From: Gammaproteobacteria bacterium
GTDB taxonomy: Bacteria; Pseudomonadota; Gammaproteobacteria; Pseudomonadales; Azotimanducaceae
Assembly (NCBI GenBank): GCA_021773565.1
Contig: JAJFJZ010000014.1
Location: forward strand, 1 to 61,896
Direction: 5' to 3'
DNA: 61,896 bases
This document shows, piece by piece, positions 1 to 8,895 of the stretch; position 1 is the first letter of the stretch; the number at the start of each line of letters is the position of its first letter. Position numbers and translations under genes: made by a program. The notes under the pieces are model-generated. The model saw only the letters and a list, made by a program, of their open reading frames with translations. It was not told where the DNA came from and did no database searches.

Positions 1-213
1 GTTCTGGTCATTAAACTGGTTTTTGGCACCTCGAAAAGAAATGTATCTATTATCAACCAGTTGCCGTAGCAGGTTGATCGCGGGGAAATTGGGGAACACC
101 TTCGAATAATTCGAAATCCAGGCCAAGTCAGGGTGCAGGGCAAAGTTCTCAAAAAATATGGTTGTACCGCTTCGCGGCGCACCTATAACGATAATTGGAT
201 GGTTTTCTGGCAT
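1..213 (-). CDS. Sulfotransferase family protein, N-terminal part (cut by window edge)
   Basis: The reverse strand reads from ATG at 213 into a sulfotransferase N-terminus. The motif IVIGAPRSGTTIFF is the 5'-phosphosulfate (PAPS) binding loop of this superfamily. Only about 71 residues are present and the catalytic domain lies off the left edge. The frame stays open upstream of the ATG to about position 290, with a possible TTG start there, so the N-terminus may be up to about 17 residues longer. Such enzymes transfer sulfate from PAPS to sugars or other hydroxyls. The neighbouring methyltransferase remnant and PEP-CTERM gene suggest an exopolysaccharide or surface-glycan role, which is inference from context. 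Confidence 0.75.
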   Translation of the reverse strand, partial: MPENHPIIVIGAPRSGTTIFFENFALHPDLAWISNYSKVFPNFPAINLLRQLVDNRYISFRGAKNQFNDQN

Positions 214-438
214 GTTTCGGGCTAGATCTAATGGGCTCGTAAAAGACAATTGTACCAATATGTCATTAAAGGCATACCTACCCTGCTCACAAATTCATGC
301 GTTGCAGTTCGTGTGATGGTTAAATCGCGTAGGGTGGAGTTAACACCTTACATCTCTATTACATCAAAGGCTGCTCCCAATGATATAGTCCCGCCACTTT
401 AAATATCTCATGGCCTTCCAGGCGCTGGCGGAGAACCC

Positions 439-1140
439 CTGAACATCGCCAGGTGTAGTTTTTGCTCAAGCCCCCTAAAACATCACTTTATTGACCTGGG
501 GAAGTCACCTTTGGCTAATGTGCTGCTAACTGCACAAATGCTTTCCTTTAAAGAGGAATTATATCCTCTGGTGTCATGGTTCTGCCCAGAGTGTTTACTC
601 GTTCAGGTGCCCGCGATTGCAGATCGGCGTCGCATCTTTGCGGAAGATTATCCCTATTTTTCCTCTGTCTCTTCCACCTGGCGAGCGCATTGCAAACGTC
701 ATGCAAGCGAGCTGATAGATCGATGTAATCTGGGTCCCGACAAGCTCGTCGTGGAGATTGCATCCAATGATGGTTGCCTTCTCGTCTCTATCAAGGACGC
801 CGGAGTCCGGGTATTGGAAATAGAGCCCGCAGGCGATGTTGCTCGTGCCAGATTTAAAGGATTTTGTCGCCGGAATGAAGGAAATATTGAAACCGGAAGG
901 CGTTATTGTTCTCGAGTATCCGTACCTGTTAAACCTCGTTCAGGATAACTTGTTCGACACGATTTCTCACGAACACTACTCCTACTTTTCCCTCGCTGCT
1001 ATCTGCAATCGCAATCCCGCGCCAGCCATACGCACGAAAGGCTTAGGGCATTTTTGAACCAGGCAAAACTGGCTGGAAAAAATGTAGTGGGCTACGGTAC
1101 CCCTGCAAAAAGAGATCATGCAAGAAATGCAAGGGGTTGA
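439..1140 (+). pseudogene. Decayed class I SAM C-methyltransferase (zinc-binding, sugar type)
   Basis: Three blocks of one methyltransferase family survive in alternating frames. Block 1 (frame of 439-948) has the N-terminal zinc-binding part with CSFC, DLGKSPLAN and CPECLLVQ, then the SAM motif VVEIASNDG and a degenerate IEPA. About 60 residues are then missing and the frame shifts to block 2 (836-1057), with VPDLKDFVAG, LKPEGVIVLEYP and FDTISHEHYSYFSL. Block 3 returns to the first frame near 1042-1110 with AGKNVVGYGTPAK. A CTG at 439 stands where a start codon is expected. At least two internal deletions and two frame changes make it non-functional. Intact relatives methylate nucleotide-sugar carbons or act in polysaccharide clusters. 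Confidence 0.8.
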
Positions 1141-1433
1141 GGATTGGGCCGCACGCTTTCTGGTGGCCCTACCTGAAATAAAATTACCTAATTCGCCCCA
1201 AAAGCGCGCACTTTCAACAGCCCAGGTCTATCGAACCCCAATATCTGTGCTGTTTCAGGCTATTTAGGGTGTTTCGATGAATTTGCAGGGTGGGTGACAG
1301 GGTTACAATTTCATACAATTACTAAACATGCGCACCACATCAATAACGGTCGACAAATGGTTAAATTCTCTCAATCCAAATAGATCACCGCTGTGAATCT
1401 TTTGGCAAGCAGTACTAAACCAAGGAGAACACA
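1141..1433. other. Gene-free stretch
   Basis: I see no recognisable gene here. A short plus-strand ORF (ATG at 1118 to a TAG near 1266) runs out of the methyltransferase remnant and resembles nothing I know. The last 100 bases are AT-rich and probably hold the promoter of the PEP-CTERM gene; the ribosome-binding site AAGGAG lies just before its ATG. Confidence 0.5.
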
Positions 1434-2057
1434 ATGAGTACGATCAGAAAAATTAAACAGTTAGCTATGGTAGCCACGATGGGCCTGATGACTACTGTAA
1501 CATTCGCTGATCCGACCGATGTCGATTTTGGAAGCACTCCAACCGGAGGTTTCACTTCGATTACAGTTGGTGATTACATATTTACTGTTACGAGCGGTAA
1601 TGGCTACATAAGCAATTCCGGCAGCATCATCGAACCAGGAGATATCAAGTTTCTCGGTATGGGTGCTTCCACGACTGTGACCGTTACCATGGTAGGTGGT
1701 GGAGCATTTAGTCTGTTAGGTGTGGACGTTGGTGGTTCATACGCTGGTTGGGACCATTTGTGGGCCAACATGGTTAGCATCACTTCGAGTGCTGGTAGCT
1801 TTTTTGCTGACCTTTCTGACAATGTGGGCAGCTACCACAATCAGGATCTTTCCGGTGAAAGTGCCTTCATGAATGTAACCAGCGTTACCTTTACAGGTCT
1901 TGGCGGTGGTATGGAATATACGCTTGATAACCTGAACCTGGTATCTAGCGTTGTTGCAGAAGCTCCCAGCTCCAGCGTTCCGGAACCTGGTACATTAGGC
2001 GTACTGGCAGCATGTTTGATAGGTTTGGGCCTGATGCGTCGCAGAAAAGCCGCATAA
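1434..2057 (+). CDS. PEP-CTERM sorting-domain protein
   Basis: A 207-residue exported protein. It has an N-terminal signal peptide (residues 1-25, ending near TFADP), a Gly/Ser/Thr-rich beta-type body of about 150 residues, and a C-terminal sorting signal: VPEPGTLG, a hydrophobic helix (LAACLIGLGL) and a basic RRRK tail. This tripartite tail is the substrate signal of exosortase/PEP-CTERM systems, which process proteins at the inner membrane, usually alongside exopolysaccharide export. No exosortase is in this window. A clear AAGGAG precedes the ATG and a strong terminator follows, so it is monocistronic. The body is not assigned to a known enzymatic family; a surface or matrix role is inferred. 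Confidence 0.85.
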   Translation: MSTIRKIKQLAMVATMGLMTTVTFADPTDVDFGSTPTGGFTSITVGDYIFTVTSGNGYISNSGSIIEPGDIKFLGMGASTTVTVTMVGGGAFSLLGVDVGGSYAGWDHLWANMVSITSSAGSFFADLSDNVGSYHNQDLSGESAFMNVTSVTFTGLGGGMEYTLDNLNLVSSVVAEAPSSSVPEPGTLGVLAACLIGLGLMRRRKAA

Positions 2058-2073
2058 TCCCGATAAGACAGGA

Positions 2074-2100
2074 AAACCCGCCAATAGGCGGGTTTTTTTT
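2074..2100 (+). terminator. Rho-independent terminator of the PEP-CTERM gene
   Basis: A perfect stem AAACCCGCC / GGCGGGTTT with the four-base loop AATA runs directly into a T tract, 16 bases after the stop codon. Confidence 0.9.
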
Positions 2101-2147
2101 GCCTGATGACTTTTATTCATTTAACAACAAAGGTCATCAAACTGTAT

Positions 2148-2175
2148 TTGCTACAGCGCAGAATTCTGGCACAAT
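2148..2175 (+). promoter_or_regulatory. Likely sigma-70 promoter of tRNA-Gly
   Basis: TTGCTA (2148-2153) and CACAAT (2170-2175) are separated by 16 bases and followed by a GC-rich discriminator, as is common for stable-RNA promoters. Each hexamer matches the consensus at four of six positions. The predicted start is about 30 bases before the mature tRNA. Confidence 0.5.
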
Positions 2176-2214
2176 ACGCGCCCTTCCGGCTATCAGGCCG
2201 GTAAAACCTAAAAT

Positions 2215-2290
2215 GCGGGAATAGCTCAGTTGGTAGAGCATCTGCTTGCCAAGCAGAAGGTCGCGAGTTCGAATCTCGTTTCCCGCTCCA
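2215..2290 (+). tRNA. tRNA-Gly (anticodon GCC)
   Basis: The 76-nt cloverleaf has acceptor GCGGGAA pairing with TTCCCGC, a D-arm with AGCTCAGTTGGTAGAGC, anticodon stem CTGCT/AGCAG enclosing loop TTGCCAA (GCC at tRNA positions 34-36), and the T-loop GTTCGAATC. The CCA end is encoded. It reads GGC/GGT glycine codons. Confidence 0.97.
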
Positions 2291-2496
2291 ATTGCAAACG
2301 GGTATGTACCGGTTACATGCTTTACAGTTTATACCAGTGATTACGTCATCTGACAAACAGCCGATACCGCCCCCAAAGCCTGTATTTATGCGGGTTTCAA
2401 ACAAAACACTCAAAAAGTGCTACTTTTGGTAGCAATTCTGGATTTTTCAAAAAGTCGCGCTATACTGTAGCGTTCGACGTATCAAAAGGCATTACT

Positions 2497-4284
2497 ATGA
2501 GAAAGGCTATATTTTTGTTCGTTACGCTTTTGCTTACCACATCAGCGCTTGCAATTCGCTCCAACGACCACGTCGAAAATTTCAAGCTACTGGATCACAA
2601 GGGCAAATCCCACGAACTGTACTATCTCTCAGATGCCAAAGCTGTGGTGTTCATGGTTCAGGGAAACGGCTGCCCAATAGTGCGAAACGCACTTCCGCGG
2701 TTTAAGGAAATTCGCGACCAGTACAGTGCGCAGGGTGTCGAATTTTTATTGATTAACTCCAACCTTCAGGACAATCGTGACTCTATAGCCAAGGAAGCAG
2801 AGAGCTTTGCAATTGATTTCCCTATTCTGGTTGATGGAACCCAGCTTATTGGCGAAGCACTGGATTTTGTGCGTACTGGAGAAATCTTTGTTGTAGACCC
2901 AAAGACCTGGAAAATTGCCTATCAGGGGCCTATTAATGATCGTCTCGATTACGAGACACAACGCCCCGAAGCAAAACATCATTATCTGACGAATGCACTG
3001 GATTCAATGCTTAAGGGCGAGGCTGTAGAACTTGCATCCGTAGATGCCGTTGGCTGCCTGATCAATTTACCTAGCAAAAAGAACAAACAGGCGCACACAC
3101 AAATTTCTTATTCTGAAAACATCGGGCCAATTTTGCGAGACAATTGCGTAACCTGTCATCGAGACGGCGGCATCGGCCCATTCGCCATGACTGACTACAA
3201 CATTGTGCGCGGGTTTTCACCGATGATTCGTGAAGTAATCAGAACCAAACGCATGCCGCCCTGGCACGCAGATCCACATTATGGCGAATTTTCCAATGAT
3301 CGCTCGCTGAGTAAACAGGAAATACAGGACATCGTTCACTGGGTTGAAGCCGGCGCACCGCGGGGCGAAGGACCTGACCCTCTGGCAGAAAATGACGCAG
3401 TATGGCCAGAGTGGGCCTTGGGCGAACCCGACCTCATAGTTGATATTCCCGCTACCGAGGTGCCCGCAAGTGGCATTGTGGACTATCAGTATCCCCTGGT
3501 AGACAACCCAATGACCGAAGGTAAGTGGGTGCGCGCGAATGAAATAATTCCAGGAGACCGTTCTGCCCTGCATCACGTTATTACCATGTTTGGCAAACCC
3601 AATCCCGACCCCAAAGCGCGTAGAAAGTTTTCGCCAATGGGTGGACTCGGCGGTTATGTACCCGGTGCGGTATCCAATGAGTTACCCGAAGGTACAGGCA
3701 CTTACTTGCCAGCAGATACTACATTGTCCTTCCAGATGCATTACACGGCATACGGTAAACCCACTACGGACGAGTCCCGACTGGGATTGTATTTCTACAA
3801 GGAAAAACCGGAACACCATCTGGGCGGTACTTTTATCGCCAATAGTGATATTCGCATTCCTGCCAATACCAAAGCGCACACGGAATATGAAAGTTATACC
3901 TTCGAAAAAGACACGCTCCTGTACAGCATGCTTCCCCATTCACATTTTCGTGGCATAGCATCTGATTTTGTAGCCACCTATCCGGACGGGACCACAGAAA
4001 TGTTGTTATCAGTTCCTGACTACGATTTTAACTGGCAGACTTCTTACGAGTTCAAGGAACCCAGATTTATGCCTGCCGGAACTACAATATTGCATTCCAC
4101 TACCTGGGATAACTCTGCCCAGAACCCAGCCAACCCTGACCCAAATCAGGTGGTAACCTGGGGTGAACAGTCATTCGAAGAAATGTTGTTTGCCTCACTT
4201 GTTTTTCGTCAGCTTGACGAAGAAGAAGTAGCACAATACAAAAACAAAGCTGCGGGAGCCCTTGCTTCACATGGCGGCAAATAG
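2497..4284 (+). CDS. Secreted redoxin / cytochrome c / PHM-type copper monooxygenase fusion
   Basis: A 595-residue exported protein with three modules. After a signal peptide (1-19), residues about 25-175 form an AhpC/TSA-like thioredoxin fold with one cysteine (NGCPIVRN), so not a CxxC disulfide enzyme. Residues about 210-295 hold a c-type heme site, CVTCH. Residues about 310-580 match bacterial copper type II ascorbate-dependent monooxygenases: ALHHV and FQMHY (first copper site), PHSHFRG plus the Met in FEEM (second copper site), and the family signatures FNWQ and NPDPNQ. Enzymes of the PHM/DBM class hydroxylate a C-H bond using two coppers and external electrons; the fused heme could supply these (inference). 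Substrate unknown. The promoter may use TATACT at 2461, but no good -35 is visible. Confidence 0.8.
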   Translation: MRKAIFLFVTLLLTTSALAIRSNDHVENFKLLDHKGKSHELYYLSDAKAVVFMVQGNGCPIVRNALPRFKEIRDQYSAQGVEFLLINSNLQDNRDSIAKEAESFAIDFPILVDGTQLIGEALDFVRTGEIFVVDPKTWKIAYQGPINDRLDYETQRPEAKHHYLTNALDSMLKGEAVELASVDAVGCLINLPSKKNKQAHTQISYSENIGPILRDNCVTCHRDGGIGPFAMTDYNIVRGFSPMIREVIRTKRMPPWHADPHYGEFSNDRSLSKQEIQDIVHWVEAGAPRGEGPDPLAENDAVWPEWALGEPDLIVDIPATEVPASGIVDYQYPLVDNPMTEGKWVRANEIIPGDRSALHHVITMFGKPNPDPKARRKFSPMGGLGGYVPGAVSNELPEGTGTYLPADTTLSFQMHYTAYGKPTTDESRLGLYFYKEKPEHHLGGTFIANSDIRIPANTKAHTEYESYTFEKDTLLYSMLPHSHFRGIASDFVATYPDGTTEMLLSVPDYDFNWQTSYEFKEPRFMPAGTTILHSTTWDNSAQNPANPDPNQVVTWGEQSFEEMLFASLVFRQLDEEEVAQYKNKAAGALASHGGK

Positions 4285-4293
4285 ATAAGTGTG

Positions 4294-4325
4294 TGCCAGT
4301 TCCAGGCGTTAACCCGAAACTGGCA
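4294..4325 (+). terminator. Possible stem-loop terminator
   Basis: TGCCAGTT and AACTGGCA form a perfect 8-bp stem around a 16-base loop just after the copper monooxygenase stop codon. The following bases (TCTCATTTT) make only a weak T tract, so termination is uncertain. Confidence 0.4.
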
Positions 4326-4339
4326 TCTCATTTTCAGTC

Positions 4340-5179
4340 TTGCACACTACGGTACTACTTGACGGTCTCTGCTTTGCGGAAGGACCTCGATGGCATGAGG
4401 GGAAACTATGGTTTTCTGACATGCACGATCATGTGGTGCGCACACTCGATCTGGCCGGTAATACTGAAATAATCGTTGAAGTTCCCGGGCAACCATCCGG
4501 TCTTGGTTTCTTGCCAGACGGCAGCTTGCTAATTGTATCGATGACAGATCAACGCCTGCTACGGTTCTCAAACAAACAAATCAGCGAAGTCGCGAACCTG
4601 GAAAACCTTGCCTCATTCCACTTAAATGATATGTTGGTTGACACATACGGAAACGCGTTTATAGGCAATTTCGGCTTTGATTTAAACGCGGGAGCACCGG
4701 CACAGGATGCCGAACTGGTGCGTGTCACGCCCGAGGGGCATTGCAGCGTTGTTGCCACAGAACTTCATTTTCCCAATGGGATGGCGCTTACCCCGAGTGG
4801 AAAAAACCTGATAGTTGCAGAATCATTTGGCAGACGCCTAACCATGTTTGATGTGGATAAAGACCAAAACCTCAGCAACCGTAAGTTGTGGGCTGATTTG
4901 GGCAATATTGTTCCAGATGGAATCTGTCTGGATGAAAACAATGAAGTATGGGTAGCCGCGCCGACAAGCAACGCAATATTCCGTGTAAAGCAGGGCGGAG
5001 AGATTGCCCAGGTAATCGAACTGGAACATCAGTCCTACGCCTGTATGTTGGGTGGTGAAAAGCGCAGAACCCTGTTCATTCTTACCGCAGCGACCTCGGA
5101 CCCGGCGGATTGTCGAAAACTGCGTTCCGCCCGAATTGAAACCGTAGAAGTAAAAACTCCGGGGGCAGGGCTACCCTGA
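4340..5179 (+). CDS. SMP-30/gluconolactonase/LRE family protein
   Basis: A 279-residue six-bladed beta-propeller of the SMP-30 family. The N-terminal signature FAEGPRWHEGKLWFSD carries the metal-binding Glu, and FPNGMAL and VPDGICLD supply the Asn and Asp typical of the calcium/zinc centre. Members hydrolyse sugar lactones or other cyclic esters, usually in the cytoplasm; no signal peptide is seen. The start is TTG at 4340: no ATG precedes the conserved block in this frame and the nearest upstream stop is at 4310. No clear ribosome-binding site is visible. It lies 55 bp after the copper monooxygenase, beyond a hairpin, so co-transcription is uncertain. The substrate cannot be predicted. Confidence 0.75.
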   Translation: MHTTVLLDGLCFAEGPRWHEGKLWFSDMHDHVVRTLDLAGNTEIIVEVPGQPSGLGFLPDGSLLIVSMTDQRLLRFSNKQISEVANLENLASFHLNDMLVDTYGNAFIGNFGFDLNAGAPAQDAELVRVTPEGHCSVVATELHFPNGMALTPSGKNLIVAESFGRRLTMFDVDKDQNLSNRKLWADLGNIVPDGICLDENNEVWVAAPTSNAIFRVKQGGEIAQVIELEHQSYACMLGGEKRRTLFILTAATSDPADCRKLRSARIETVEVKTPGAGLP

Positions 5180-7204
5180 GGCGGTGTTTATTAGCTTTGG
5201 CACCTTGATAACAAGCCCCGGTTTTAGTTTGTCAAAATCCAGATCCGGGTTGTACTGCCTCAACAGCCAGACAGGTACCTTCAGTTTCTGTTGCGACAAT
5301 AACCACAAAGACTCGCCTGGCCTGATGGTATATTCAAAATCAGACTGTATCTGGCGTTTCATAAAAAACGCCTGTTGCAGCCCCTGTTGATATGCCAATC
5401 GCAGTTGTTCAAATGCTGTTACGGATACCCGGGAAAAGTCCAGCTTCAGGCGACGGCCAATTACCAGTCGTCGACCGTAGGGCATGCCATTTATCCTTCG
5501 CAGGTCGCTGGCCCGTATGTCCAGCCAGTCTGCATAGTGTCCCAGTGTTTCAGAAGCTTGTATTTCGATGGTTTGCTCACTATCAACAGTATAATCGCTG
5601 GGGTCTCCGATAAGCGTAGGGACAATAGCAATTGCCAGGTTGTCCGCACCCGCCAGCTCATCAGAATCATCCACCGTACCATTTTCAACAGCGTCAACTT
5701 GCCCAAGCTCTATCAGGGCAGGTTTTTCAATCGCGACCGCTACGGTTTCATTGGCCCGTGGTGTCACAACAACTTCTGGCTTATTTTCAGGTGCTCTGGC
5801 AGCAATTAACAGTGCATCGGTTGCAGGTAATCGCAATACCTGTCCAATGCGGATAAAGTCCCGTCGCCCCAGGCCATTTAGTGCGAGCACCTCGCTTACT
5901 CGATAGCCATACCGAACAGCTATCTCCGATATCGTATCTCCACGCACAACCTTGTGAAACAGATCCGGAGTCTGCTCGGAATATCGATCGCCTGGAGAAA
6001 TTGAGGCAAGCAATTCAGGTGCTGGTCCTGCCAACAGTTTAGATGGTACGCGCAATATGTACCCCGCCGGTATACGCTTGGAACCATTCCAGACAGGCTC
6101 CAGCAACGCAGGGTTATGTTCTCTTAGCACTGCGCGACTTACTCCAAGTGCACCCAGTACCGATTTGACAGGATAGAATTTGGGTAGCTTTACCAATGTG
6201 TATTCTATTGGGCTAATAACATCTATAGCACCAAAATATTTTTCGGGAAAACTGTCTACTTCAAGTGCCGCCAAAAATGCAACGTAAAAATTTCTTGAGG
6301 CAAAGCCAAAAGCGCGACCCCGGTATTCACGAACTATCCTGCTAATATCATGTGTGCCCAGTGTTCTGGTTGCACGTCGAATACTCGCAGCACCATGGTT
6401 ATATGCTGTGAGGGATAAGGGCCAACTTCCCGTAAGCTGCCGGTTGTGCTGAAGTAATTTCGCAGCACCTACCGTGGCGGCAAAGGGGTCCATGCGCTCA
6501 TCTATTACGTAATCCACACGCATAAAGCGACGTCCGGTTGAGCGCGTAAATTGCCACAGTCCCGAGGCCCCAACGCGTGAATATGCTTTGGGATTGAAAG
6601 ACGATTCCACATGCGGCAATGCAGATAGCTCTTTAGGAAGACCCATATCTTTCAAAACAGTATCTATATGATTACGCCAGGCGCCGGACCTCTTTAGCCC
6701 CTCCAGGAATCTGTCTGATTGGCCTTTTTGAAAGCGAAGGTCGGAGGCTGCTTTTTTCAGTCTCTGGTTTGATACATCACTGCCCCACAGTTCCAGAACC
6801 CGTAGTTGTTCACCATTTAGATTGCTACGATTCCCTTTTGCCAGATGGTTCAAAATTGCTACATAACGTGCTTTGGCCTCACGAATTTTGCGTTTATTCG
6901 CGCGTGCGCTTTTTTCCAGTTCATGCGTTTCGTAAACCACCGAAAGATCATAGGCATCATGAATGAAGCCGGAACGAGTGGACACTTCTGTATATACACG
7001 CGTCCAGAATGTAACGTCCGGCTGCAATTCAGCGGGCCTGGGAAACTCTTCCAATGCCAGAACAGTTGTGCAATTCAGCAGGAAAAAGAGTCCCGCCAGA
7101 GATACTTTTACTTTGATGTTAATGTCCTCAAAGACGCCTGATTCTGGCTTTATACTGTGGAGTAAGTGGAGAGTTGTTCTCCAAATAACGCTTAAGCGCC
7201 TCAA
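5171..7204 (-). CDS. mltD: Membrane-bound lytic murein transglycosylase D
   Basis: A peptidoglycan lytic transglycosylase exported across the inner membrane. After a hydrophobic export signal (LAGLFFLLNCTTVLA) comes an SLT domain with catalytic Glu in LPHVESSFNPKAYS, then GASGLWQF and LTAYNHG. Three LysM-type repeats follow: HKVVRGDTISEIAVRYGY, a degenerate one near IQASETLGHY, and YTIRPGESLWLLSQQ at the C-terminus. It cleaves glycan strands non-hydrolytically. The start is unclear. The only ATG (7204) gives a 77-base overlap with the upstream nucleotidase gene and about 35 residues before the signal core; no ATG, GTG, TTG or CTG lies between, but ATT (7123) and ATC (7117) follow a GAGG. The 3' end overlaps the SMP-30 gene by 9 bases, convergently. 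Confidence 0.85.
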   Translation of the reverse strand: MRRLSVIWRTTLHLLHSIKPESGVFEDINIKVKVSLAGLFFLLNCTTVLALEEFPRPAELQPDVTFWTRVYTEVSTRSGFIHDAYDLSVVYETHELEKSARANKRKIREAKARYVAILNHLAKGNRSNLNGEQLRVLELWGSDVSNQRLKKAASDLRFQKGQSDRFLEGLKRSGAWRNHIDTVLKDMGLPKELSALPHVESSFNPKAYSRVGASGLWQFTRSTGRRFMRVDYVIDERMDPFAATVGAAKLLQHNRQLTGSWPLSLTAYNHGAASIRRATRTLGTHDISRIVREYRGRAFGFASRNFYVAFLAALEVDSFPEKYFGAIDVISPIEYTLVKLPKFYPVKSVLGALGVSRAVLREHNPALLEPVWNGSKRIPAGYILRVPSKLLAGPAPELLASISPGDRYSEQTPDLFHKVVRGDTISEIAVRYGYRVSEVLALNGLGRRDFIRIGQVLRLPATDALLIAARAPENKPEVVVTPRANETVAVAIEKPALIELGQVDAVENGTVDDSDELAGADNLAIAIVPTLIGDPSDYTVDSEQTIEIQASETLGHYADWLDIRASDLRRINGMPYGRRLVIGRRLKLDFSRVSVTAFEQLRLAYQQGLQQAFFMKRQIQSDFEYTIRPGESLWLLSQQKLKVPVWLLRQYNPDLDFDKLKPGLVIKVPKLINTASG

Positions 7205-8747
7205 GATCTTCTATACCCAATACCGGATTTTTTGCTTCCCGCAAAACTGTAAATCCATCTCCACCACCGGCAATAAAATTGTTCGTCGTTATGTGATATT
7301 CCTTCCCCGCTTCAATTGGACGACCATCCAGATACATGGATTGCATATCAACACGCTGCCCTTCACTTGCTTCGCTCTTCCAAACATAGCTAAATCCTTT
7401 GGACACCGCCAAAATGCGCGTTGTATTGGGACCTTGCCATTGCTGTTCCAGAAGCTGTTTTATCTGCGCTCCAGTGAGCGTCATGCTCACCAACACGTTG
7501 TTGAAGGGATGAATAGCAAAAATATCATTAAAGGTAACCGTACCGTCCCCACGATAGTCCAAATTGTTGCGTATGCCGCCCGGGTTCATAAACGCAATCT
7601 GCGTGCCATTTTTTTGCGTAGCTTCAAGCTGAGCATCCGCTGTCACCTGACCAAGAAGCGATTCACCCGCCAGATTTGCGGTTCTGCTGAAGCTCGCGCT
7701 GATTTTCCCGACCGGTTTTTCGGCAAAAGGTTTAACATATGCCCGGTACTTTTTGAGTATCTCCTCAACTTCTGCATTGGGTGTAACATCATGATTTACT
7801 GGAATATTTTCCATGCTGAGCAATCGCATGTCACCACTGGCTCGATCCAGCCGCATTTGAATTTTTGAATACAAGCGACCATTCGAACCAGCGCTCGTTA
7901 CAGGCCTTCCTTCCAGATTACAGAGATAATAATTATGCGTATGACCTGTCACAAAAAGATCCACGGCCGGGCTAACTTTATTGACCACTTCTATGATATC
8001 TCCGGAAAAGTCGTCGCACCCGCTGAACGATTTTCCGGCCTGCGAACCGCCTTCATGGATTAGCGCAACAAAAGCTTCGACACCCTGGCCCTGCAACTTT
8101 TCAACAATACGATTAATCGCTTGTGCTTCATCCTCAAAAAACAGACCTGAGCCTGCTTCAAGTGAAATTACCGAAAGCGTGTCCTTTAATGTAAGGCCAA
8201 TAATAGCAACCGGCACTCCATCAACATCTTCTATTGCGTAGGCGGGCAGCGGTAGAGACTGGTCTTTTTCGAGGAGCATATTGGCCGAAAGAATCGCAAA
8301 ATTTGCCCCTGCAAAACTTACCCCGTCTGCATCTGCATCGACCGGATGCGCCCCACCTTTTTTCAAGCGCAGCATTTCTGCCAGGCCTTCATCCAGCTCA
8401 TGATTTCCCATGGCGTGGTAATCAAGGCCCCACAAATTGGCCACTTCTATAGAGGGCTCATCGTGAAAAAGGCTCGAAATCAGGGGGCTGGCACCAACCA
8501 GGTCGCCCGCTGAAACAGTGATACTGTGCTCAGCTGAAGCTTTTGCAGCCCGAAGGTGGCTTGCAAGATAGGCAGCACCGCCCGGTTTTCCAGTTTCTGC
8601 CTCCAGACTGCCATGAAAATCATTGATGGCCAGTATCTGCAATTTTATATAGTCGGAAGGGGCGGAGCTTTGTGCAGCTTCCTCTTTACCCGCACATCCA
8701 GACAAAAAAGCCATAAGCAGGCAAATAAATATGGGAATATAGGCCAT
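7128..8747 (-). CDS. 5'-nucleotidase (UshA-like) lipoprotein
   Basis: A 539-residue lipoprotein: the signal peptide ends in the lipobox LSGC at residue 18, so it is probably membrane-anchored in the periplasm. The N-terminal calcineurin-like metallophosphoesterase domain has NDFHGSLE, AGDLVGASPL, GNHELDEG and GHTHNYYL, which bind two metals. The C-terminal 5'-nucleotidase domain has NPGGIRNNL and GGGDGFTVL, which recognise the nucleoside. Members dephosphorylate 5'-nucleotides or hydrolyse UDP-sugars and NAD outside the cytoplasm for salvage. The stop codon abuts the mltD reading frame, so the two genes are probably one transcript. Upstream is a divergent region shared with the bactofilin gene. 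Confidence 0.88.
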   Translation of the reverse strand: MAYIPIFICLLMAFLSGCAGKEEAAQSSAPSDYIKLQILAINDFHGSLEAETGKPGGAAYLASHLRAAKASAEHSITVSAGDLVGASPLISSLFHDEPSIEVANLWGLDYHAMGNHELDEGLAEMLRLKKGGAHPVDADADGVSFAGANFAILSANMLLEKDQSLPLPAYAIEDVDGVPVAIIGLTLKDTLSVISLEAGSGLFFEDEAQAINRIVEKLQGQGVEAFVALIHEGGSQAGKSFSGCDDFSGDIIEVVNKVSPAVDLFVTGHTHNYYLCNLEGRPVTSAGSNGRLYSKIQMRLDRASGDMRLLSMENIPVNHDVTPNAEVEEILKKYRAYVKPFAEKPVGKISASFSRTANLAGESLLGQVTADAQLEATQKNGTQIAFMNPGGIRNNLDYRGDGTVTFNDIFAIHPFNNVLVSMTLTGAQIKQLLEQQWQGPNTTRILAVSKGFSYVWKSEASEGQRVDMQSMYLDGRPIEAGKEYHITTNNFIAGGGDGFTVLREAKNPVLGIEDLEALKRYLENNSPLTPQYKARIRRL

Positions 8748-8895
8748 ACCAGGTCACTTTTTTCACAAACGAACCCCTTACCCTACAGTTCTATTTTACT
8801 TGTCGCAAACCACTCTCCAAACCACTCTCATTGACGCAGTGTTTATGCCTATAATGCCCATAATCAAGCCCCTCAAACTAATACAGGAAAACCCC

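Noticed and set aside
1118-1266. Short plus-strand ORF after the methyltransferase remnant
   Set aside because: Starts inside decayed sequence and resembles nothing recognisable.
1380-1420. Sigma-54-like TGGCA element before the PEP-CTERM gene
   Set aside because: The GG is not followed by GC at ten bases (TA instead), so it fails the invariant spacing.
2117-2413. 98-codon minus-strand frame across the tRNA
   Set aside because: Overlaps the tRNA gene; a chance frame.
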